Assembly (NCBI GenBank): GCA_021325315.1
Contig: JAJPHK010000166.1
Coordinates: forward strand, 1 to 32,718
Reading direction: 5' to 3'
Length of the DNA: 32,718 nucleotides
Source of the DNA: Alphaproteobacteria bacterium
GTDB lineage: Bacteria > Pseudomonadota > Alphaproteobacteria > Rhizobiales > Xanthobacteraceae
Shown here: one piece after another, positions 15,706 to 24,153 of the stretch
How positions within the stretch are numbered: the stretch's first letter is position 1
Layout of the letters: every line of letters begins with the position of its first letter
Notes under the pieces: generated by a model
The model's input: only the letters and a program-made list of their open reading frames with translations
Told to the model about the DNA's origin: nothing
The model's database searches: none
Made by a program: the position numbers and the translations under genes

Positions 15706-16932
15706 TTATCCGCGGTCGTCGGAAATGATCTTGCCGTCGTTCGGTAGCGAACCGGGCCGCACGAATTCCACCCTGCCCTTCAGCTTCGTCACCGATTGCA
15801 GCGTGGCCGCCACCGCGTCCGCGAGACCTTGATCGGACAGATCGGATTCCGCCCTCAAGGTCATCGCATCCTGTTCGGCTTCGCGCGTCACGCAAAGGCG
15901 AAGCCGCTTCAGCTCCGGATGGCGCTTGGCGATTTCCGATACCTGCGCCGGATGCACGAACATCCCCTTGATCTTCGTCGTCTGATCGGCACGGCCCATC
16001 CAGCCTTTGATGCGCATATTTGTCCGCCCGCAGGGCGAGCGGCCCGGAAGCACGGCGGAAAGATCGCCGGTCGCGATCCGGATCATCGGGTATCCGGGAT
16101 TGAAGGTGGTGACGACCACTTCGCCTACCTCGCCCTCAGCCACCGGATCGCCGGTGCCGGGCCGGACGATCTCGACGATCATGTTTTCGCTGACGACCAT
16201 TCCTTCGCCCACAACGCTCTCGAATGAGACCACGCCCGTTTCGGCGATCGCGTAGCACTGCTTCACGTCGACGCCGCGGCTCACGAGCTCCGCGCGCAGG
16301 GATTCCGGCAGCGCTGCGCCCGAAACGATGCCGCGCTTAAGGGACGATGCGTCTTTTCCCGTTTTCGCGGCGGTATCGAGCAAAATCTTGATGAAGTCGG
16401 GCGTTCCGATATAGCCGCTCGGCCTGAAATGCGCGATCGCGTCAAGCTGCTGCTCGGTGTTGCCGACTCCGCCCGGGATCGTGGTGCAGCCGAGGTGATG
16501 CGCGCCGGATTCGAGAATATAGGCGCCGGGCGTCAGATGATAGGAAAACGAATTGTGCACGATATCGCCCGGCCGGAATCCGGCGGCGAACAACGCGCGT
16601 GCCGTCGCTTCGAAATCCTCGTCGTAATTCTGCGGCTCGAAAATCGGCCCCGGCGACATGTGCAGCCGCCTCGCCTTGTTCGGCGGGGTCACGTTGAAGC
16701 CGGCAAACGGCGGATTTTCCTTCTGCAACGCCGAAAGATCGGATTTTCGCAAGAGCGGCAGCTTCGCAAGCGCCGCGCGCGACGTGACCGCCTTCGGATC
16801 GACACCCTTGAGGTGCTTCGCCCAGCCCGGCGCTTTCATCGCATTCGCAATCACGCCGGGAAGCCTCGCGAACAAATCGCGCTCGCGCGCTTCGGGATCG
16901 CGGGTTTCCAGCGCGTCGTAATGGGCTTTCAT
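15706..16932 (-). CDS. PaaK-like adenylate-forming enzyme with atypical P-loop
   Basis: This 408-residue protein belongs to the phenylacetate-CoA ligase family, which activates aryl or alkyl acids to CoA thioesters with ATP. Conserved parts are YIGTPDFIKILL, the TGDLS motif in MIRIATGDLSAVLPGRSPCGR, GRADQTTKIKGMFVHP, and a C-terminal Lys in LPNDGKIISD, where the family has its catalytic lysine. The phosphate-binding loop, normally SSGTTGxP, reads MSPGPIFEP here, so ATP handling may differ or be lost. The ATG at 16932 lies 7 bases after the livF stop and is preferred over an in-frame TTG at 16947 that would overlap livF; its ribosome binding site is weak. It is the last gene of the ABC-transporter operon. 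Confidence 0.8.
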   Translation of the reverse strand: MKAHYDALETRDPEARERDLFARLPGVIANAMKAPGWAKHLKGVDPKAVTSRAALAKLPLLRKSDLSALQKENPPFAGFNVTPPNKARRLHMSPGPIFEPQNYDEDFEATARALFAAGFRPGDIVHNSFSYHLTPGAYILESGAHHLGCTTIPGGVGNTEQQLDAIAHFRPSGYIGTPDFIKILLDTAAKTGKDASSLKRGIVSGAALPESLRAELVSRGVDVKQCYAIAETGVVSFESVVGEGMVVSENMIVEIVRPGTGDPVAEGEVGEVVVTTFNPGYPMIRIATGDLSAVLPGRSPCGRTNMRIKGWMGRADQTTKIKGMFVHPAQVSEIAKRHPELKRLRLCVTREAEQDAMTLRAESDLSDQGLADAVAATLQSVTKLKGRVEFVRPGSLPNDGKIISDDRG

Positions 16933-16939
16933 CGGAGAT

Positions 16940-17785
16940 TCACGCAAGCCACCGCTTGCGGCGCTTGTAGTATTTTCCCTCGCGGAACGAGCGGCGTCCG
17001 GTTGTCGAGATGCCGAGATAGAATTCCTTCACGTCCTCGTTCTCCCTCAGCGTCGCGGTTGCGCCGTCCAGCACCACACGGCCGCTTTCGAGGATGTAGG
17101 CGTAAGTTGCGTATTTCAGCGCCATGTTCGTGTTCTGCTCTGCGAGCAGGAACGAAACCTTTTCGTTGTGGTTCAGCATCTTCACAATATTGAAAATCTC
17201 CTCGACAATCTGCGGCGCGAGCCCCATCGAGGGCTCGTCGAGCAAGATCATCTTCGGCCGCGACATCAGCGCGCGCCCGACCGCGCACATTTGCTGCTCG
17301 CCGCCGGACGTGTAGCCCGCGAGCGAATTCCGGCGCTCCTTCAGTTTCGGAAAATACGAATAAACGCGCTCGAGCTCCTTCGCGATCTCCGCTTTGCCCT
17401 CATGCCGGGTGAAGGCGCCGGTAAGCAGATTCTCCTCGATCGTGAGATGGCCGAAGCAGTGCCGCCCTTCCATCACCTGAATGCAGCCGCGGCGCACGAG
17501 CTCGTTCGGCGAGCGGTTATGCACTTCCACGCCGTCGAACACAATCGCTCCCTTGTTCACGGTACCGCGCTCGCCGTGCAGCAGGTTCGAGATGGCTTTC
17601 AAAGTCGTGCTCTTGCCCGCGCCGTTCGCGCCGAGAAGCGCGACGATGCCGCCCCGCGGCACGTCGAGCGAGACGCCCTTAAGGACGAGAATGACGCGAT
17701 CGTAGATCACTTCAATATTTTTCACCGAAAGGATCGCGTCGGCGGGCGATACAGCGGCTTTCGGCGATACGGCGGGTCTGGACAA
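16940..17785 (-). CDS. livF: branched-chain/aromatic acid-type ABC transporter ATPase LivF
   Basis: This is one of the two ATPases of a HAAT-family importer. The 281 residues include Walker A GANGAGKST (near residue 52), the Q-loop region CIQVMEGRHCFGHLTIEENL, the signature SGGEQQ, Walker B MILLDEPSMGLAP, and the switch region LLAEQNTNMAL where the usual His is Asn, as is common in LivF. The C-terminus is longer than usual and very basic (RRSFREGKYYKRRKRWLA). The start is a TTG at 17785, supported by GGAG 7 bases upstream; internal starts would cut the first beta strand. A strong hairpin (17809-17834) separates it from the binding-protein gene, which suggests lower expression than that gene. 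Confidence 0.92.
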   Translation of the reverse strand: MSRPAVSPKAAVSPADAILSVKNIEVIYDRVILVLKGVSLDVPRGGIVALLGANGAGKSTTLKAISNLLHGERGTVNKGAIVFDGVEVHNRSPNELVRRGCIQVMEGRHCFGHLTIEENLLTGAFTRHEGKAEIAKELERVYSYFPKLKERRNSLAGYTSGGEQQMCAVGRALMSRPKMILLDEPSMGLAPQIVEEIFNIVKMLNHNEKVSFLLAEQNTNMALKYATYAYILESGRVVLDGATATLRENEDVKEFYLGISTTGRRSFREGKYYKRRKRWLA

Positions 17786-17808
17786 GATCGTGCTCCGTGG
17801 AAGAAGAG

Positions 17809-17834
17809 GCGGGAGGCGGCGTTCCGCCTCCCGC
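17809..17834 (-). other. strong hairpin between binding-protein gene and livF
   Basis: GCGGGAGGCGG (17809-17819) and CCGCCTCCCGC (17824-17834) give a perfect 11-bp G+C stem with a 4-base loop. On the transcript it follows the binding-protein stop codon by about 16 bases and is followed by the pyrimidine-rich TCTTCTTCC. It is likely a partial terminator or a 3' stabiliser, a familiar way to make more binding protein than transporter. Confidence 0.65.
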
Positions 17835-17850
17835 GATCGTCAGCCTTCGC

Positions 17851-19173
17851 CTAGCTCGATTTCGAGCAGTCGCGCGGCGTGATGTTGTGCTCCTTCGCGT
17901 ATTTCGCGGCGTGCTCCTTCACCATCGGTCCGAGAACCGACTGATCCGCGGTGAAGTAATCGGAGATCGTCTTCCAGTTCTTGCCGTCCCACTGCTGCAC
18001 GCGGGCGACATCCGCGCCCTGATGGTCCGAGCAGGAGAACTTCAACGGCTTGATCATGCCTTCGAAGCCGAGCTCCTTGATGCGCGCTTCGGTGAGGTTC
18101 AGATTCTCGAAGCCCCAGCGGATCTGCTCGCCGGTAAGCGGCTTCTTGCCGAACTTCTCCTGCGCGGTGCGCACGGCTTCCACGCCGATCATCGAGTTGA
18201 TCAGGCCGCGGTTATAGAGCACCTGCGCGAAGTCGTCCTTCGCGGCGCCCTTGCCCTTGGAGATGACGTACTTCTTCAGGTCCTGGTGCACCTTGAATTC
18301 GCCCGGCCCATGCTGAAGCATCAGCGCCTTGTAGCCCTTGGCCTGATCGCCGGCGGGCGTGACATCGGGCTCCGCGCCTGACCACCACACGCCGATCATG
18401 TGATCGCGCGGATAGGCCACGGCCGCTGCTTCCTTGATCGCGGTCGAGTTCATCACGCCCCAGCCCCACAGGAGAACGTAGTCGGGCCGGTCCTGCCGGA
18501 TCGAGAGCCACTGCGACTTCTGCTCGACGCCGGGATGCGTGACGGGCACCGCCTTGAAGGTGAAGCCGTCTTTTTTCGCGCGCGCTTCAAGGGCCGCAAT
18601 CGGCTCTTTGCCGTAGGGGCTGTCGTGATAGACGAGCGTGATCTTTTTGCCCTTCAGCTTGTCCAGGCCGCCCATTTCCTTGGCAATGTATTGAACCGCG
18701 ACATCCGCCGCCGTCCAATAGCTGCCGAGCGCGATAAAGTTCCAGGGGAACACGGTGCCGTCCCTGCTTTCGGAGCGGCCGTATCCCTGCGTCAGAAGCG
18801 GGATCTTGTCGCCCGGCACCTTTTCGGTGAGCGCGAAAGTGATGCCGGTCGAAAGCGGCGAGAAATACGCGGCACCCGTCGGGCCTTTGCCCTTCAGGCG
18901 CTCGTAGCATTCCACGCCCTTGTCGGTGGCGTAACCGGTTTCGCATTCCTCGAACACGATCTTGACGCCGTTGATGCCGCCGTCGCGCTCGTTGATGAGC
19001 GTCCAGTAGTCGGCGACGCCGTCGGCGAACGGAACGCCGTTCGGGGCGTAAGGCCCGGTACGATAGACAAGTGAGGGAAAGAATTGCTCATTCTGCGCCA
19101 TGGCCGGTTCGGCGATCGCCGTCGCGCCGACGGTGAGCGCCGCCACAGCCAAGGCAAGGCGTGTGCGGGTCAT
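17851..19173 (-). CDS. ABC transporter periplasmic substrate-binding protein (LivK type)
   Basis: This 440-residue type-1 periplasmic binding protein (Peripla_BP_6) captures the substrate for the adjacent LivHMGF transporter. A clear signal peptide (LALAVAALTVGATAIAEPAMAQ) ends near residue 27. The mature part has both lobes, with YFSPLSTGITFALTEKVPGDKIPLL in the first and GVWWSGAEPDVTPAGDQAKG in the second. The paired cysteines in the EECETGYATDKGVEC stretch may form a disulfide. It is longer than E. coli LivK and belongs to the branch often found with acyl-CoA ligases; the ligand cannot be read from sequence. ATG 19173 has a strong GGGAGGA ribosome binding site. Hairpins flank the gene on both sides. 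Confidence 0.9.
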   Translation of the reverse strand: MTRTRLALAVAALTVGATAIAEPAMAQNEQFFPSLVYRTGPYAPNGVPFADGVADYWTLINERDGGINGVKIVFEECETGYATDKGVECYERLKGKGPTGAAYFSPLSTGITFALTEKVPGDKIPLLTQGYGRSESRDGTVFPWNFIALGSYWTAADVAVQYIAKEMGGLDKLKGKKITLVYHDSPYGKEPIAALEARAKKDGFTFKAVPVTHPGVEQKSQWLSIRQDRPDYVLLWGWGVMNSTAIKEAAAVAYPRDHMIGVWWSGAEPDVTPAGDQAKGYKALMLQHGPGEFKVHQDLKKYVISKGKGAAKDDFAQVLYNRGLINSMIGVEAVRTAQEKFGKKPLTGEQIRWGFENLNLTEARIKELGFEGMIKPLKFSCSDHQGADVARVQQWDGKNWKTISDYFTADQSVLGPMVKEHAAKYAKEHNITPRDCSKSS

Positions 19174-19187
19174 ACTTTCCTCCCTGG

Positions 19188-19203
19188 GCCCGGTTTCCCG
19201 GGC
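19188..19203 (-). promoter_or_regulatory. 5' hairpin with GNRA tetraloop before binding-protein gene
   Basis: On the transcript GCCCGG-GAAA-CCGGGC forms a 6-bp stem capped by a GAAA tetraloop, 3 bases before the GGGAGGA ribosome binding site of the 17851-19173 gene. Such stems protect processed 5' ends from decay. The ribosome binding site itself stays single stranded. With the hairpin at 17809-17834 it brackets the binding-protein message. Confidence 0.5.
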
Positions 19204-19283
19204 ATTGAACGCGAGCTTTTATCGTTCATTGCCGCGTGCCGCTTCGCTTTGCACGCAGCGATTGCTGCCAAAAGCCTAACCCC

Positions 19284-20372
19284 TCAATAGGGGTAAGGCC
19301 ATAGCCTCAATTTCTCCTTCGCGATCCCCCAGAGCCGCGCGAACCCGCGCGGCTCGTAGATCAAGAGGGCGCAAATGAGCGCGCCGACAATGACGAAGTT
19401 CAGATTGGTCACCGTCTGCACCGAAACCTGAACGCCGAAAGCGGATGGAACGAGATCGATCATGATCGGCAGTACCAGGATGAAGATCGCGCCGAGGAAA
19501 GAACCAAGAATGGAACCGAGCCCGCCGATGATGATCATGAACAGAATCTGCGTAGATTTATCGATGTCGAAAGCGAGCGGTTCCCACGAGCCGAGATGCA
19601 CGAAGGCCCACAGCGCGCCCGCGACACCGATAATGAACGAGGAAATCGCGAACGCGGTTAGCTTGGCGTAGAGCGGACGAATGCCCATAATCTCGGCGGC
19701 GATGTCCATGTCGCGGATCGCCATCCACTGCCGCCCCAGATTTCCGCGCACGAGATTTTTGGCGAGAATCGCGAATATCGTAACGAACAGAAGACAGACG
19801 AGATAACGGTCGATCGGCCGCTCCGCGACCCAGCCGAAGAAATTCAGCTGCGGCGCGTTCACACTGCCCGACGAGGAATAGTTCGTCACCCAGCCGACAC
19901 GGATGAACACCCAGTCGAAGAAGAATTGCGCCGCGAGCGTCGCGACCGCAAGATACAGCCCCTTGATGCGCAGGCTCGGGATACCAAACAAAATTCCCAC
20001 GAGCGCCGACACGCCGCCGCCGAGCAGAATGAAAAAGAGAAGCGGCATCCCCGGCACGCGCAATGAAATGTTGTAGGCGGCGTACGCCCCGATCCCCATG
20101 AAGGCCCCGGCGCCCAGCGAGATCTGCCCGCAATAGCCGGTGAGGATGTTAAGGCCGATTGCCGCGAGCGAAAGGATCAGAAGCGGAATCAGGATGCCGT
20201 TGAAGATGTAGTCTTGCCCGAACACGCCGATGTTGAACCGCGCAAGCAGCGGCATGCCGATGAAGGCGAACAGCAAAAACAGATAGACCACCATGCGATC
20301 CTGGCGCAGCGGAAACACCGCCATGTCGGCGGCGTAGGAAGTCTTGAATTGCCCGGCCTCGCGATAGAACAA
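19284..20372 (-). CDS. livM: branched-chain/aromatic acid-type ABC transporter permease LivM
   Basis: This is one of two membrane subunits of the HAAT importer (BPD_transp_2 family), 362 residues. After a short cytoplasmic start, hydrophobic segments run through most of the protein, beginning VVYLFLLFAFIGMPLLARF. The family's conserved GYCGQISLGAGAFMGIGAYAAY is present, as is the cytoplasmic loop contacting the ATPase (RQWMAIRDMDIAAEIMGI) and GGLGSILGSFLGAIFI. The start is TTG 20372: AGGAGG lies 5 bases upstream and overlaps the TAG stop of livH, a tight coupling that leaves little doubt. A gap of 110 bases separates its stop from the binding-protein start. Confidence 0.93.
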   Translation of the reverse strand: MFYREAGQFKTSYAADMAVFPLRQDRMVVYLFLLFAFIGMPLLARFNIGVFGQDYIFNGILIPLLILSLAAIGLNILTGYCGQISLGAGAFMGIGAYAAYNISLRVPGMPLLFFILLGGGVSALVGILFGIPSLRIKGLYLAVATLAAQFFFDWVFIRVGWVTNYSSSGSVNAPQLNFFGWVAERPIDRYLVCLLFVTIFAILAKNLVRGNLGRQWMAIRDMDIAAEIMGIRPLYAKLTAFAISSFIIGVAGALWAFVHLGSWEPLAFDIDKSTQILFMIIIGGLGSILGSFLGAIFILVLPIMIDLVPSAFGVQVSVQTVTNLNFVIVGALICALLIYEPRGFARLWGIAKEKLRLWPYPY

Positions 20373-20381
20373 CTGCCCCTC

Positions 20382-21311
20382 CTAGATCCGCTCGATGATC
20401 CGTTCGCCGAACAAGCCTTGCGGGCGCACAAGCAGAACAAGCAGCGCCACCACATAGGCGAACCAGTATTCGATTCCGCCGCCGATGAACGGCCCGAGAT
20501 AGGCTTCCGCAAGCTTTTCGCCCGCACCGATCAAAAGCCCGCCGACGATCGCGCCCGGCACCGAGGTGAAGCCGCCGATGATCAGCACCGGAAACGCCTT
20601 CAGGGCGAGAAAGACGATGGAAAATTGCACGCCGAGTTTCGTGCCCCATACCGTCGCCGCAGCAAGCGCCACGAGCCCTGACGCGAGCCACACCACGAAC
20701 CAGATCCAGTCGATCGAGATCCCGACCGATTGCGCCGCCGAATGATCGTCGGCGACCGCGCGCAAGGCGCGCCCGATTTTGGTGCGCTGGAAGAAAATGG
20801 CGAGCCCCGCCACCAGCAATCCGGCGATCACGCCGCCCCAGATATCCAGCTTGTTGACGAGGATGCCGCCGGGGAAAACGCTTTCCAGCAAAATCCAGGC
20901 ATCGGTAGGATAGAGAGCCAGCGGATAGACGTCGGAGCCGAAAATGATTTGTCCCGCGCCGAGGAGAATGAAGGCGAGACCGATCGTCGCCATGAACAGC
21001 GTGAGGCTATCCTGATTGACGAGCGGACCGAGCACGAAACGTTCCGCAAAATAGGCGGTTAACGCCATCACGCCGCCGGCGAAGACGAGCGCGAGAACGA
21101 CCGCTGCCCAAACCGGAAAGCCGTATCCGATGAGCAAGTCGAGCGAGCGCACGAGCGCAAGCCCGGCGAGCAGCACCATCGCGCCTTGCGCGAAGTTGAA
21201 CACGCTCGATGCCTTGAAGATCAGCACGAAGCCGAGCGCCACAAGCGAATAGAGAACGCCCGACAAGAGCCCGCCGATCAGGATTTCAAGAAATGGGCCG
21301 AGCGTGTCCAC
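20382..21311 (-). CDS. livH: branched-chain/aromatic acid-type ABC transporter permease LivH
   Basis: This is the second permease subunit, 309 residues, with the family opening GGLLSGVLYSLVALGFVLIFKASSVFNFAQGAM. About eight hydrophobic segments follow, with the ATPase-contacting loop TKIGRALRAVADDHSAAQSVGI and the late motif GGFTSVPGAIVGGLLIG. The start is a GTG at 21311; AGGAGA lies 4 bases upstream and overlaps the TAG stop of livG, the same arrangement as at the livH/livM junction. The order livG-livH-livM with stop/ribosome-site overlaps points to translational coupling. Confidence 0.93.
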   Translation of the reverse strand: MDTLGPFLEILIGGLLSGVLYSLVALGFVLIFKASSVFNFAQGAMVLLAGLALVRSLDLLIGYGFPVWAAVVLALVFAGGVMALTAYFAERFVLGPLVNQDSLTLFMATIGLAFILLGAGQIIFGSDVYPLALYPTDAWILLESVFPGGILVNKLDIWGGVIAGLLVAGLAIFFQRTKIGRALRAVADDHSAAQSVGISIDWIWFVVWLASGLVALAAATVWGTKLGVQFSIVFLALKAFPVLIIGGFTSVPGAIVGGLLIGAGEKLAEAYLGPFIGGGIEYWFAYVVALLVLLVRPQGLFGERIIERI

Positions 21312-21319
21312 CGGTTCTC

Positions 21320-22120
21320 CTAATGCGCAATGCCGAGATAGGCGTCGATGACTTTTTGGTCTTTCTGCACTTCGGCAGGCGTTCCGTCGGCGATCTTGCG
21401 GCCATAGTCGAGCACCACGACGCGGTCGGAGAGATCCATCACCACGCCCATGTCGTGCTCGATCAGCGCGATCGTCGTGCCGTAATACTGGTTCACGTCG
21501 AGGATAAAGCGCGACATGTCCTCTTTCTCTTCGAGGTTCATGCCCGCCATCGGCTCGTCGAGGAGCAGCAAGTCCGGCTCCATCGCGAGCGCGCGGCCAA
21601 GCTCCACGCGCTTTTGCAAGCCGTAGGGCAAGCGCCCCACCGGTGTCTTGCGGATCTGCTGGATGTTGAGAAAGTCGATGATCTCCTCGACCCGCAGCCG
21701 GTGCTCGATCTCCTCGCGCCGCGCCGGACCGAAATAGAGCGCTTGCGCGAAAATCCCGCGTTTCATCTTGAGCGTGCGCCCGGCCATGATGTTGTCGAGC
21801 GCGGTCATGCCGCGAAAGAGCGCGACATTCTGGAAGGTACGCGCGATCCCGCCGCGCGCGGCGTCATACGTACCCATCCGGCGGCGCGTTTCACCCCTGA
21901 AGGTGATCTTGCCGGATTGCGGCCAGTAGAAGCCGTTGATCACGTTCAGCATCGACGTCTTGCCGGCGCCGTTCGGCCCGATAATCGCGCGGATTTCGCC
22001 TTTGCGGATGTCGAACGAGACGTCGTTGATCGCCTTCAGCCCCCCGAAAGAAAGCACGACATTCTCGACCGAGAGCAGCGCCTCGCCCGCCGCGATATCG
22101 GCTTGCGAACGCCCCCTCAT
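21320..22120 (-). CDS. livG: branched-chain/aromatic acid-type ABC transporter ATPase LivG
   Basis: This 266-residue ATPase is the partner of LivF. It has Walker A GPNGAGKTS (near residue 49), Q-loop GIARTFQNVALFRGMTALDNI, the signature region LPYGLQKRVELGRALAMEP where the usual LSYGQQ is changed to LPYGLQ, Walker B LLLLDEPMAGM, and the switch His in IALIEHDMGVVM. The C-terminal DGTPAEVQKDQKVIDAYLG is the standard LivG ending. Its ATG overlaps the TGA stop of the upstream acyl-CoA ligase by four bases, so ligase and transporter are co-translated, a strong argument that they share a pathway. Confidence 0.94.
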   Translation of the reverse strand: MRGRSQADIAAGEALLSVENVVLSFGGLKAINDVSFDIRKGEIRAIIGPNGAGKTSMLNVINGFYWPQSGKITFRGETRRRMGTYDAARGGIARTFQNVALFRGMTALDNIMAGRTLKMKRGIFAQALYFGPARREEIEHRLRVEEIIDFLNIQQIRKTPVGRLPYGLQKRVELGRALAMEPDLLLLDEPMAGMNLEEKEDMSRFILDVNQYYGTTIALIEHDMGVVMDLSDRVVVLDYGRKIADGTPAEVQKDQKVIDAYLGIAH

Positions 22121-24096
22121 GCGGCTTTCCCGATCGGCGCGGCTTCTGCGGGATAAATCTGCATGTCGCGAATCGCGACGCGGCCCGAAATCGTTCCCTT
22201 GCGGCCGTCCTCGAAGGTGACTTCGGTCGAGACGTCGATTTCTTTCGAGCCGTCGTAAAGCCCCGCGACAAGCGGCGCATAGCGCTCGGCGATGAAGCGG
22301 CGGCGCACTTTCATCGTGCGCGTGAGCTCGCCGTCGTCGGCGTCGAGTTCCTTGTGCAGGATCAGAAAGCGCTTGACCTGCGCGCCCGCCATCGGCGCGT
22401 CCGCCGCGAGCGAACGGTTCACCTCATCGACATGCGACGCCAGCATCTCGTAGACGCGCGGATGCGCGGCAAGTTCCTGATACGAGCCGTAGGTGACGTT
22501 GTTCCGCTCCGCCCAGGAGCCGACCGCGACGAGATCGATGTTCAGCATCACGGTGACGAAATCGCGCTTGTCGCCGAACGCCACCGCCTCGCGGATGTTC
22601 GGATAGAACTTCAGCTTGTTCTCGATGTATTTCGGCGCAAACAGCGTGCCGTTATTCAGGCGGCCGACGTCCTTCGCTCGGTCGATGATGCGCAAGTGTC
22701 CGCTTTTCGGATCGAGAATGCCGGCATCGCCCGAATGCACCCAGCCATCGGGCGTTTTGATCTCCGCCGTTTTCTCCGGGTCCTTGTAGTAGCCAGCGAA
22801 GACGCCCGGCGAGCGGTAGAGCACCTCGCCGTTCTCCGCGAGCTTGATCTCCACCTCGTAATTGGGCTTGCCCACGCTTTCGGCGTAGATTTCGCCGTCG
22901 GGCTGCGCGGTGATGTAAACGGAAGCCTCGGTCTGCCCGTAAAGCTGTTTCAGGTTCACGCCGAGCGACCGGTAGTAGCGGAAAATCTCCGGCCCGATCG
23001 CTTCGCCCGCGGTGTAAGCGACGCGCACGCGGGAAACGCCGTAGCGGTTCCGGAGCGGCCCATACACAAGAATGTCACCGAGCCAGTAGATCAGCCGGGC
23101 GTGAAGCGGCACGCGCTCGCGATTCAAAATCTTCTCGCCCCATTTCCGCGCATGCCGGATGAAATAGTGGAAGATCTTGTATTTCAGCGGCCCCGCGTCC
23201 TCCATCCGCACCATCGAGAGTGTCAGCAGATTTTCGTAAACGCGCGGCGGCGCAAACGCATAGGTCGTGCCGATTTCGCGCCGGTCATCGTTCACCGTCT
23301 CGGGGCTTTCGGGACAATTCACGCAATAGCCGCAGCAATAGGACTGCGCGTAGGAGAAGATGTGGTCGCCGACCCAAGCCATCGGCAGGTAAGCCATCAC
23401 TTCTTCGTTTTCGCCGAGATTGTCGTATGCATTCGCGTTATTGGCCGTGCGGATCACGTTGTCGAAGGTGAGCATCACACCCTTGGGATGCCCTGTTGTG
23501 CCCGACGTATAAAGGATAACCGCGATATCGGAGCCCTTCGTCTCGGCGACCCTGTTCTCCCACCATACGGCTTTGGCGCGCATGTCGCCCGCCCGTCCCT
23601 GCTTTTGCACATCCGCGTAGGAATGCAGCCGCGTGTGATCGTAACCCTTCAGTCCGCGTTCCTCGTCATAGATGATGTGGGTAAGCGAGGGCAGCCGGTC
23701 GGCAATGGAAATCAGTTTGTCGACCTGCTCCTGATTTTCGACGACGGCGATTTTCACCGCTGCGTGCGCGAGCACGAACGCCGTCTCCTCGGCGACCGAG
23801 TCCTGATAGACCGGCACGGGAATTGCGCCGAGCGACTGCGCCGCGCACATCGACCAGTAAAGCCGCGGCCGGTTGTTGCCGATGATAGCGACCGTGTCGC
23901 CTTTCTCGAGGCCGAGTTCGCGCAGGCCAAGCGCGAAGGCACGCACCTCCTCGAGCACCTGCTCCCAGGTCCAGGTCTGCCAGATGCCGAGATCTTTCTC
24001 GCGGATCGCGGGCCGCTCGCCGCGTTTGGCGGCGTTCAGGATGAGAAGCTTTGGGAATGTATTCGTAAAGGTCGTTGCTTTTTCGAGCACGCCCAT
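22117..24096 (-). CDS. long-chain-type acyl-CoA ligase (AMP-binding, FadD-like)
   Basis: This 659-residue adenylate-forming enzyme activates a carboxylic acid to its CoA thioester. The P-loop is intact (YTSGTTGHPKG, near residue 200). Further motifs are YLPMAWVGDHIFSYAQ, LKQLYGQTE, GWVHSGDAG, and the catalytic Lys region ELTRTMKVRRRFI near residue 610. The domain size and KYIENKLKFYPNI place it with long-chain acyl-CoA synthetases, but members beside Liv-type transporters may act on aryl or branched acids. ATG 24096 sits directly on the GGGAGG ribosome site; GTG 24090, 7 bases away from it, may be the real start. Its stop overlaps livG. The 207-base region before it holds a perfect 14-base palindromic site. 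Confidence 0.92.
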   Translation of the reverse strand: MGVLEKATTFTNTFPKLLILNAAKRGERPAIREKDLGIWQTWTWEQVLEEVRAFALGLRELGLEKGDTVAIIGNNRPRLYWSMCAAQSLGAIPVPVYQDSVAEETAFVLAHAAVKIAVVENQEQVDKLISIADRLPSLTHIIYDEERGLKGYDHTRLHSYADVQKQGRAGDMRAKAVWWENRVAETKGSDIAVILYTSGTTGHPKGVMLTFDNVIRTANNANAYDNLGENEEVMAYLPMAWVGDHIFSYAQSYCCGYCVNCPESPETVNDDRREIGTTYAFAPPRVYENLLTLSMVRMEDAGPLKYKIFHYFIRHARKWGEKILNRERVPLHARLIYWLGDILVYGPLRNRYGVSRVRVAYTAGEAIGPEIFRYYRSLGVNLKQLYGQTEASVYITAQPDGEIYAESVGKPNYEVEIKLAENGEVLYRSPGVFAGYYKDPEKTAEIKTPDGWVHSGDAGILDPKSGHLRIIDRAKDVGRLNNGTLFAPKYIENKLKFYPNIREAVAFGDKRDFVTVMLNIDLVAVGSWAERNNVTYGSYQELAAHPRVYEMLASHVDEVNRSLAADAPMAGAQVKRFLILHKELDADDGELTRTMKVRRRFIAERYAPLVAGLYDGSKEIDVSTEVTFEDGRKGTISGRVAIRDMQIYPAEAAPIGKAA

Positions 24097-24139
24097 CCCT
24101 CCCCAGAAGCACGGCCATTATTTTAGCGCCCGTTATTTT

Positions 24140-24153
24140 TCGAGCTTGCTCGA
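24140..24153. promoter_or_regulatory. candidate operator palindrome before the acyl-CoA ligase
   Basis: TCGAGC and GCTCGA flank a 2-base centre, forming a 14-base inverted repeat 44-57 bases before the ligase start, within the 207-base gap after the Crp/Fnr gene. The size suits a dimeric regulator. It does not match the FNR (TTGAT-N4-ATCAA) or CRP (TGTGA-N6-TCACA) consensus. The neighbouring Crp/Fnr-like protein is one possible binder, which is inference only. Confidence 0.35.

Noticed and set aside
22354-24126. A 590-codon plus-strand open frame opposite the FadD-like ligase
   Set aside because: It mirrors the ligase gene codon for codon and shows no domain; the minus-strand protein has all adenylate-forming motifs.
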